From NCBI GenBank assembly GCA_965228775.1, contig OZ245840.1, forward strand, positions 682,001 to 746,000: a stretch of DNA of 64,000 nucleotides, given 5' to 3'. The position numbers were made by a program, and so were the translations under genes. Of the stretch, positions 58,815-64,000 are shown one piece after another (within the stretch, counting starts at the first letter, position 1; each line of letters begins with the position of its first letter). This stretch comes from JANQMY01 sp965228775. Lineage in GTDB: Bacteria > Pseudomonadota > Alphaproteobacteria > JANQMY01. Below the pieces are notes generated by a model. The model was not told where the DNA came from. It saw only the letters and a list, made by a program, of their open reading frames with translations, and made no database searches.

Positions 58815-59348
58815 TTACTTCTTCTTGCCTTCTTTGCGGAAGATATATTCATCCGCATACTTCACACCTTTGCCTTTGTAAGGCTCCGGCGGGCGGTAAC
58901 CGCGGATCTTCGCAGCAACTTGACCGACCTGTTGTTTGTCGATCCCGCTGATCTTGATCTGCGTGTTCTTCTCGCATTCGATCTTGATGCCGTCGGGCAC
59001 CGGAAACAAAACGTCGTGACTAAAACCGAGCTGCAATTGAAGGTCCTTTCCCTTCATTTGCGCGCGATAGCCGACGCCGTTGATTTCCAATTCGCGAACG
59101 AAACCTTCCGAAACACCAGTAATCATGTTCGCCACCAAAGTGCGGCTCATGCCCCACATGGAGCGGGCCCGCTTCGAGTCGCCGCGCGGTTCGACCACAA
59201 GACCGTTTTCGCCCTGCTCGATCTTCACGTCATCGACCAGCGTCAACGCCAGCTCGCCCTTCGAGCCTTTGACCTTAACGTCCTGACCGTCGAGGGTCAC
59301 CGTCACGCCACTTGGGACTGCGATCGGTTTTTTGCCAATTCGAGACAT
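58815..59348 (-). CDS. rplF: Ribosomal protein L6
   Basis: 177 residues. MSRIGKKPIAVPSGVTV opens the first of two related domains; the second ends with YKGKGVKYADEYIFRKEGKKK. L6 sits by the GTPase-associated region of the 50S subunit. It is between rpsH and rplR in standard order. Confidence 0.97.
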   Translation of the reverse strand: MSRIGKKPIAVPSGVTVTLDGQDVKVKGSKGELALTLVDDVKIEQGENGLVVEPRGDSKRARSMWGMSRTLVANMITGVSEGFVRELEINGVGYRAQMKGKDLQLQLGFSHDVLFPVPDGIKIECEKNTQIKISGIDKQQVGQVAAKIRGYRPPEPYKGKGVKYADEYIFRKEGKKK

Positions 59349-59385
59349 TTCTTATGTCCTCGTTCCTAGTTACCCTGATCCAGAT

Positions 59386-59784
59386 CTAGAAGACCTGGCA
59401 CAGAACCTCGCCACCAACATTATTGTCTCGTGCGACCGAATCCGACATCACACCCTTCGGCGTGGATACGATCGCAATGCCCAAACCATTGCCGATGCGT
59501 GGCAGGTCTGACGCCGGCGAATACACACGGCGGCCAGGCTTTGAGATCCGCTTAATCTCCCGAATGACCGGACGGCCTTCGAAATACTTTAGTGAAATCT
59601 CGATCTCAGGCTTATTGCCGGCTTGCTCCACTTCGGCGTAGCCGCGAATAAATCCTTCCGACTCCAGAACATCCAACACCCGGCGGCGCAGCTTCGAGGC
59701 CGGTGTGTTCACCACCGACTTGCCGCGCATCTGCGCGTTGCGAATGCGGGTCAGCATATCCCCCAATGGATCGGTCATTGACAT
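59386..59784 (-). CDS. rpsH: Ribosomal protein S8
   Basis: 132 residues. DPLGDMLTRIRNAQMRGK and the C-terminal GIAIVSTPKGVMSDSVARDNNVGGEVLCQVF are typical. S8 nucleates the 30S central domain and represses its own operon in E. coli by binding mRNA; no such site was searched here. It is 11 bp after rpsN. Confidence 0.97.
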   Translation of the reverse strand: MSMTDPLGDMLTRIRNAQMRGKSVVNTPASKLRRRVLDVLESEGFIRGYAEVEQAGNKPEIEISLKYFEGRPVIREIKRISKPGRRVYSPASDLPRIGNGLGIAIVSTPKGVMSDSVARDNNVGGEVLCQVF

Positions 59785-59795
59785 ACGTCGTTCTC

Positions 59796-60101
59796 CTACC
59801 AGCTCGACTTGACCATGCCAGGAATTTGTCCTGACGACGCCAGTTCACGCAATGCGATACGGGACATGCGCATCTTCCGGTAATAGCCCCGGGGGCGCCC
59901 CGTCACTTCGCACCGGTTCCGGATGCGTGTCGGCGATGAATTGCGCGGCAATTGCGCAAGCTTCAAACGTGCAGCAAAACGTTCTTCCGGCGGCAGCGAC
60001 TGGTCATTTGCAATCGCGCGCAAACGCTCGCGACGCGAGGCCGTCTGCTTCGCCATCTTCCGGCGCTTCTTATCACGTTCAATCGAACTCTTTTTTGCCA
60101 C
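59796..60101 (-). CDS. rpsN: Ribosomal protein S14 (zinc-free type)
   Basis: 101 residues. KKSSIERDKKRRKMAKQ and RNRCEVTGRPRGYYRKMRMSRIALRELA identify it. It has only one Cys, so it is the zinc-free S14 form that most proteobacteria use. It sits in the 30S head. Its position between rplE and rpsH is normal. Confidence 0.97.
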   Translation of the reverse strand: MAKKSSIERDKKRRKMAKQTASRRERLRAIANDQSLPPEERFAARLKLAQLPRNSSPTRIRNRCEVTGRPRGYYRKMRMSRIALRELASSGQIPGMVKSSW

Positions 60102-60138
60102 GTCAGTCCTCCTGATGCCTTGCTCTCGGCAACATGTC

Positions 60139-60696
60139 CTAATTCATGAAGGGAAACTTGAAACCACGAAGCAGTTCTTTCGCTTCGTCGTCCGTTTCCG
60201 CTGATGTGCAGACCACAATGTCCATGCCCCAGATCGTGTCGACCTGGTCGTAATTGATTTCCGGGAACACGATGTGTTCTTTCAGGCCCATGGCATAGTT
60301 GCCACGACCGTCGAAGCTCTTGCCATTCAGCCCACGGAAGTCCCTTACACGAGGCAATGCCACGGTGACCAAACGGTCCAAAAACTCGAACATGTGATTG
60401 CGGCGCAGAGTAACCTTTGCACCAATTGCCATGCCTTCGCGGACCTTAAAGGTCGCAATCGACTTCTTGGCTTTGGTCACAACCGGCTTCTGACCCGAGA
60501 TCAACGTCAGCGCTTCCACGGCAGACTTCACCTTTTTGGAATCACCTACGGCCTCACCAACGCCCATGTTGAGAACCACTTTCTCAACCTTCGGCACTTG
60601 CATCGGGTTTGCGTAGCTAAACTTCTCAACCAATGCCGGACGAATGACGTCGAGATACTCGGTCTTCATCCGCGGCACATACGTCGCCTCAGACAT
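60139..60696 (-). CDS. rplE: Ribosomal protein L5
   Basis: 185 residues. The signature is LVEKFSYANPMQVPKVEKVVLNMGVGEAV and the C-terminal INYDQVDTIWGMDIVVCTSAETD. L5 binds 5S rRNA and contacts P-site tRNA. Its start overlaps the end of rplX by 8 bp, so the two are translationally coupled. Confidence 0.97.
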   Translation of the reverse strand: MSEATYVPRMKTEYLDVIRPALVEKFSYANPMQVPKVEKVVLNMGVGEAVGDSKKVKSAVEALTLISGQKPVVTKAKKSIATFKVREGMAIGAKVTLRRNHMFEFLDRLVTVALPRVRDFRGLNGKSFDGRGNYAMGLKEHIVFPEINYDQVDTIWGMDIVVCTSAETDDEAKELLRGFKFPFMN

Positions 60697-61012
60697 CGAT
60701 CACTTCTCCTGATGATTTTGCAAAGCGGACTTTGCGTCCGTCTTCCAGTGTCTTAAATCCAACCCGCGTCGCGTCGCCGGACTTCGGATCCACATGCGCC
60801 AAATTAGAGATGTGGATGGTCGCTTCCTTGCGGACGATGCCGCCCTGCTGGCGCTGGGTTTGAGCTTGATGGCGTTGAACAATGTTCACACCTTGGACAA
60901 TGGCACGGTTCTTCTCCGGGAAGACGCGCAGCACATCGCCTTTCTTCCCCTTATCCTTGCCCGTGAGAACGACCACCTTGTCGCCCTTTTTGATTTTCAG
61001 TTTCGTAGCCAT
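60689..61012 (-). CDS. rplX: Ribosomal protein L24
   Basis: 107 residues from the ATG at 61012, which overlaps the rplN stop by one base (TGATG); a GTG one codon earlier is possible. The KOW motif is KIKKGDKVVVLTGKDKGKKGDVLRVFP. L24 starts 50S assembly by binding the 5' end of 23S rRNA. Its end overlaps rplE. Confidence 0.96.
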   Translation of the reverse strand: MATKLKIKKGDKVVVLTGKDKGKKGDVLRVFPEKNRAIVQGVNIVQRHQAQTQRQQGGIVRKEATIHISNLAHVDPKSGDATRVGFKTLEDGRKVRFAKSSGEVIDV

Positions 61013-61380
61013 CACAGCACCTCTGGGGCAAGCGATACGATCTTCATGTGGTTCTTGGCCCGCAGCTCGCGCGTAACAGGGCCAAAGATCCGTGTACCGA
61101 TGGGCTCACCTTGATTGTTCACCAAAACAGCGGCATTTCGGTCAAAGCGGATCACGCTGCCGTCGGCGCGGCGAATATCCTTCGCGGTGCGCACGATAAC
61201 GGCTTTCAGAACGTCACCCTTTTTCACGCGGCCACGCGGAATAGCGTCTTTCACGCTCACGACGATGATGTCGCCAACGCTCGCATATTTCCGCTTCGAC
61301 CCGCCAAGCACTTTGATGCACATGACACTGCGCGCGCCCGAATTGTCAGCAACATCTAATCTTGATTGCATTTGTATCAT
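61012..61380 (-). CDS. rplN: Ribosomal protein L14
   Basis: 122 residues. MIQMQSRLDVADNSGARSVMCIKV and GVRVKKGDV-like GRVKKGDVLKAVIV are the family pattern. L14 lies at the 30S-50S interface. It is 64 bp after rpsQ and shares a base with rplX. Start ATG 61380. Confidence 0.97.
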   Translation of the reverse strand: MIQMQSRLDVADNSGARSVMCIKVLGGSKRKYASVGDIIVVSVKDAIPRGRVKKGDVLKAVIVRTAKDIRRADGSVIRFDRNAAVLVNNQGEPIGTRIFGPVTRELRAKNHMKIVSLAPEVL

Positions 61381-61444
61381 CGCTGAACCTCAACTGTTGC
61401 GGGCTCGTCCGGTGCGCGCTCTTCGAGAATGCGCGCACACAGTC

Positions 61445-61678
61445 TTAACCGTCGCCAATAACTTCCCATCGTTTCGTTTTGGAAATGGGCTTGCATTCTT
61501 GAATGCGCACCACATCGCCTTCTTTCTTCGAATTCGCTTCGTCGTGTGCGTGATACTTCTTCGCGCGGCGCACCGTCTTCTGGAAGACCGGATGCGTAAA
61601 CCGGCGCTCGACCCGCACTACAACGGTCTTGTCCGTTTTGTCGCTTACCACGACGCCTTGGAGTATGCGTTTGGGCAT
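61445..61678 (-). CDS. rpsQ: Ribosomal protein S17
   Basis: 77 residues. MPKRILQGVVVSDKTDKTVVV and the HAHDE...V(R)IQECKPISKTKRW pattern are those of S17, a small OB-fold protein binding 16S rRNA. It is 12 bp after rpmC. Its short length is normal. Confidence 0.97.
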   Translation of the reverse strand: MPKRILQGVVVSDKTDKTVVVRVERRFTHPVFQKTVRRAKKYHAHDEANSKKEGDVVRIQECKPISKTKRWEVIGDG

Positions 61679-61690
61679 CGATTGCGTTCC

Positions 61691-61912
61691 TTAGCTTTCT
61701 GCCGCAGCGTTGCCCGCTGCTTTCTCTTTCAAAATCGTCTTGACCCGGGCAACGGCGCGCCGCGATTCCTTGATGCGCGCTGTACCTTCGAGCTGGCCCG
61801 TGGCGCCCTGAAAGCGCAAATTGAACTGCTCTTTCTTCAGAGACTTCAATTTGTCTTCAAGCTGATCCGGCGTCATGCCCCTTAGCTCGCTTGCTTTTTC
61901 ATCGTTCTTCAC
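61691..61912 (-). CDS. rpmC: Ribosomal protein L29
   Basis: 73 residues. ELRGMTPDQLEDKLKSLKKEQFNLRFQ and the basic helix ARIKESRRAVARVKTIL identify this two-helix protein near the exit tunnel, where SRP and trigger factor bind. It is between rplP and rpsQ. Confidence 0.96.
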   Translation of the reverse strand: MKNDEKASELRGMTPDQLEDKLKSLKKEQFNLRFQGATGQLEGTARIKESRRAVARVKTILKEKAAGNAAAES

Positions 61913-61938
61913 GACCGCGCTCCGCTTCTCAAAACCGT

Positions 61939-62355
61939 CTAATTGTCGCCGACGCGTGCAACGAAGCGCACACCGAGCGGCAGTTTGGCAGCGCCCAATC
62001 GCAACGCTTCGCGCGCAACATTGTTCGGCACACCGTCAATCTCAAACATGATCCGGCCAGGCTTCACCTTTGCCGCCCAATATTCGGGAGAGCCCTTACC
62101 CTTACCCATCCGAACTTCCGTCGGCTTCTTTGAAACCGGTACGTCGGGGAAAATACGGATCCACACACGGCCCGCACGTTTCATGTGACGAGTGATCGCA
62201 CGACGCGCGGCTTCGATTTGGCGCGCGGTTACGCGGGCCGGTTCCGTTGCCTTCAATCCGTAAGCGCCGAAATTTAGGCTGGTGCCCCCTTTGGCGTTTC
62301 CGTGAATGCGCCCTTTATGCGCCTTCCGGAACTTTGTGCGTTTTGGCTGTAACAT
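61939..62355 (-). CDS. rplP: Ribosomal protein L16
   Basis: 138 residues. MLQPKRTKFRKAHKGRIHG and the GRVWIRIFPDVPVSKKPTEVRMGKGKGSPEYW segment are diagnostic. L16 helps shape the A site in the 50S subunit. It is 42 bp after rpsC. Confidence 0.97.
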   Translation of the reverse strand: MLQPKRTKFRKAHKGRIHGNAKGGTSLNFGAYGLKATEPARVTARQIEAARRAITRHMKRAGRVWIRIFPDVPVSKKPTEVRMGKGKGSPEYWAAKVKPGRIMFEIDGVPNNVAREALRLGAAKLPLGVRFVARVGDN

Positions 62356-62397
62356 ATCTTCTTACCAAACTTCGTGTTTATCTGATCAGCACGCCGA

Positions 62398-63132
62398 TTA
62401 AGCAGCTGCTGCTGGTTTGCCGGCACCGCGCGGCGGGCGTCCGGATGGCGGACGGCCGCTTTCCTGAGCCTCTTGTGCCCGGCGGTCTTGCGCCATCGGA
62501 TCGTGTTCAAGGATCTCGCCCTTGAAGACCCAAACTTTGATGCCGCAAATGCCATACGCCGTGTAGGCGGTCGCGACGCCGTAATCGATGTCGGCACGCA
62601 ACGTATGAAGCGGCACGCGGCCTTCGCGGTACCATTCCATCCGCGCGATTTCAGCGCCGTTCAAGCGGCCCGCGCAATTGATCCGGATGCCACCAGCGCC
62701 CAAACGCATGGCAGACTGAACGGCCCGCTTCATGGCGCGGCGGAACATCACCCGGCGCTCCAATTGCTGAGCAATGTTGTCCGCGATCAGCGTGGCATCA
62801 ATTTCCGGTTTGCGGATTTCGACGATGTTCAAGTGAACTTCGCTTTCCGTAAGCCGTGACAGTTGGCTGCGCAGCTTTTCGATATCCGCGCCCTTCTTAC
62901 CGATGACCACACCCGGACGTGCACTGTAGATCGTCACGCGGCACTTCTTGTGAGGACGCTCGATGACGATTTTCGCAACACCGGCCTGCTTCAGCTTCTT
63001 CTTCAGGATCTCGCGGATCTTGATGTCTTCGTGCAGCAAAGAGCCATACTCATGACGGTCCGCATACCAGCGCGAATCCCATGTGCGGTTCACACCCAGC
63101 CGCATTCCAATTGGGTTGACTTTCTGTCCCAT
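62398..63132 (-). CDS. rpsC: Ribosomal protein S3
   Basis: 244 residues. The KH domain around residue 50-100 has VVIGKKGADIEKLRSQL, and the C-terminal part has GIRINCAGRLNGAEIAR. A Pro/Gly/Arg-rich C-terminal tail (about 220-244) is a common addition in alphaproteobacteria. S3 lines the mRNA entry tunnel. Its ATG shares one base with the rplV stop (TAATG). Confidence 0.97.
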   Translation of the reverse strand: MGQKVNPIGMRLGVNRTWDSRWYADRHEYGSLLHEDIKIREILKKKLKQAGVAKIVIERPHKKCRVTIYSARPGVVIGKKGADIEKLRSQLSRLTESEVHLNIVEIRKPEIDATLIADNIAQQLERRVMFRRAMKRAVQSAMRLGAGGIRINCAGRLNGAEIARMEWYREGRVPLHTLRADIDYGVATAYTAYGICGIKVWVFKGEILEHDPMAQDRRAQEAQESGRPPSGRPPRGAGKPAAAA

Positions 63133-63512
63133 TAGGCTGCCTCTTCTTCTGCGCGAACCACAATCGTGAGCTGACTGAACGGCTTCATAATTTTGCCGAC
63201 CCGGCCGCGTGCGCGGGGCTTCCAGCGCTTCATCACCAGGTTCTTGCCCACATAAGCTTGGGCGACAATCAAATCATCCGGATCCAGCGAATGGTTGTTA
63301 TCGGCATTTGCGATCGCGGACTGCAAAATCTTGCGAACGTCTTTCGCGATGCGCCGCTTGGAAAACGCCAACTCGTTAAGGGCCGCCTGCACCTTCTTGC
63401 CCCGAATCGACTGAGCAACAAGGTTCAGTTTTTGCGGGCTTGTCCGGATCATTCGGCCAACCGCGTATGCTTCGTTTTCCGCAACACGACGTGGATTTTC
63501 TTTCTTGCCCAT
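63132..63512 (-). CDS. rplV: Ribosomal protein L22
   Basis: 126 residues. The family core is VGRMIRTSPQKLNLVAQSIRGKKVQAALNELAFSKRR, and the loop region with KRWKPRARGRVGKIMKP reaches into the exit tunnel. It is four bases after rpsS and overlaps rpsC by one base. Confidence 0.97.
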   Translation of the reverse strand: MGKKENPRRVAENEAYAVGRMIRTSPQKLNLVAQSIRGKKVQAALNELAFSKRRIAKDVRKILQSAIANADNNHSLDPDDLIVAQAYVGKNLVMKRWKPRARGRVGKIMKPFSQLTIVVRAEEEAA

Positions 63513-63515
63513 CGT

Positions 63516-63794
63516 CTACTTCCTTTTGGCCTTTTTATCGGCGGCGTGGCCGTAATAGGTCCGGCTTGGCGAAAACTCGCCCATTTTGTGACCAACCATG
63601 TCTTCCGTGATCAGTACCGGGATAAACTTCTGGCCGTTGTGGACACCAAAAGTCAGGCCCACAAATTGCGGAAGTATTGTGGAGCGGCGGCTCCAGGTTT
63701 TGATCACTTCTTTACGGCCCGAAGAGCGGCTTGCTTCTGCTTTTTTGAGCAGATAGCCATCAACAAACGGACCTTTCCAGACTGAACGCGCCAT
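63516..63794 (-). CDS. rpsS: Ribosomal protein S19
   Basis: 92 residues. ARSVWKGPFVDGYLLKKAE and the C-terminal VGHKMGEFSPSRTYYGHAADKK are diagnostic. S19 with S13 forms part of the 30S head. It is nine bases after rplB. Confidence 0.97.
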   Translation of the reverse strand: MARSVWKGPFVDGYLLKKAEASRSSGRKEVIKTWSRRSTILPQFVGLTFGVHNGQKFIPVLITEDMVGHKMGEFSPSRTYYGHAADKKAKRK

Positions 63795-63803
63795 AATTTA
63801 TCC

Positions 63804-64000
63804 TCAGCGTTTCTTCTTCAGGTGGCGGCTGCGCACGATGTATTTCGTGGTTTCTTTGTTGCGCCGCGTACGGTGGCCTTTGGTGCTGACACCCCATGGT
63901 GTAACCGGGTGACGACCGCCAGATGTACGGCCTTCACCACCACCGTGCGGGTGATCAATCGGGTTCATCACAACACCACGAACCACAGGGCGCTTGCCCT
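63804..64000 (-). CDS. rplB: Ribosomal protein L2, C-terminal part (cut by right edge)
   Basis: Only about 65 C-terminal codons are inside the window; the frame is open to the edge. It contains VRGVVMNPIDHPHGGGEGR and the terminal TPWGVSTKGHRTRRNKETTKYIVRSRHLKKKR region of L2. The His of DHPHGGGEG is the conserved residue near the peptidyl-transferase centre. It is the first gene of this cluster inside the window; rplW and other S10 genes should lie to the right. Confidence 0.95.
   Translation of the reverse strand, partial: GKRPVVRGVVMNPIDHPHGGGEGRTSGGRHPVTPWGVSTKGHRTRRNKETTKYIVRSRHLKKKR

Noticed and set aside
1..64000. CRISPR array, rRNA genes or a complete transposase gene
   Set aside because: No regularly spaced direct repeats, no rRNA sequence and no transposase or integrase reading frame were recognised anywhere in the window.

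Overview
The window looks like a chromosomal segment of an alphaproteobacterium. Three things suggest this: the order of the S10/spc/alpha ribosomal cluster; the rplQ - Do-type protease - rarA ... crcB - rluC - HAD - ATP12 neighbourhood; and catabolism built on isovaleryl-CoA, methylcrotonyl-CoA and propionyl-CoA enzymes with a TonB-dependent receptor and a P450. Intergenic palindromes resemble families I associate with Rhizobiales-like genomes, but the exact order or genus cannot be fixed from this sequence alone.

Layout. 1-2256: an AT-richer accessory pair on the minus strand (a four-helix membrane protein overlapping a large protein that runs off the left edge), neither recognised. 2380-5524: katG, a FAS1-domain secreted protein, and several strong palindromes. 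5909-8833: a small exported cysteine-containing protein convergent with a WD40-repeat protein that resembles caspase-linked WD40 proteins but has no protease domain. 8941-10921: an AT-rich insert with a proteasome-like Ntn-hydrolase and a 62-residue partner, bounded by 97-bp direct copies of the 3' end of the methylcrotonyl-CoA carboxylase beta gene; this is the most unusual part of the window. 10826-19654: acyl-CoA and lipid catabolism (MCC beta, isovaleryl-CoA dehydrogenase, thiolase, P450, an SDR, an MFS permease) interrupted by several families of palindromic repeats. 19821-24534: a Kelch protein, MgtE, tRNA-Leu(GAG) and a DUF3604 lipoprotein. 24677-27877: a TonB-dependent receptor and a TetR regulator, with paired direct repeats between them. 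28082-32047: cysH with a CysG-N-like protein, a lone FliN-type switch domain, and an SDR/SnoaL/lipB run. 32149-38327: a czc-type heavy-metal RND efflux operon led by a small His/Cys-rich exported protein. 38403-46970: pccA/pccB, then ATP12, an AsmA-family protein, a HAD phosphatase, an RluA-family synthase and crcB, several with 4-nt start/stop overlaps. 47148-52298: a patatin with an outer-membrane barrel, rarA and a Do-type protease. 52365-64000: the ribosomal cluster, transcribed right to left from rplB (cut by the right edge) to rplQ, ending in a clear intrinsic terminator.

How it fits together. IVD and MCC beta belong to leucine degradation, and PCC handles propionyl-CoA from branched-chain amino acids and odd-chain acids, so much of the centre and right of the window feeds acyl-CoA into central metabolism. 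The MCC alpha (biotin) subunit is not in the window. The TonB receptor, P450 and MFS permease suggest uptake and oxidation of an unidentified hydrophobic substrate. The accessory parts (1-2256 and 8941-10921) differ from the core in base composition and have no recognisable metabolic role.
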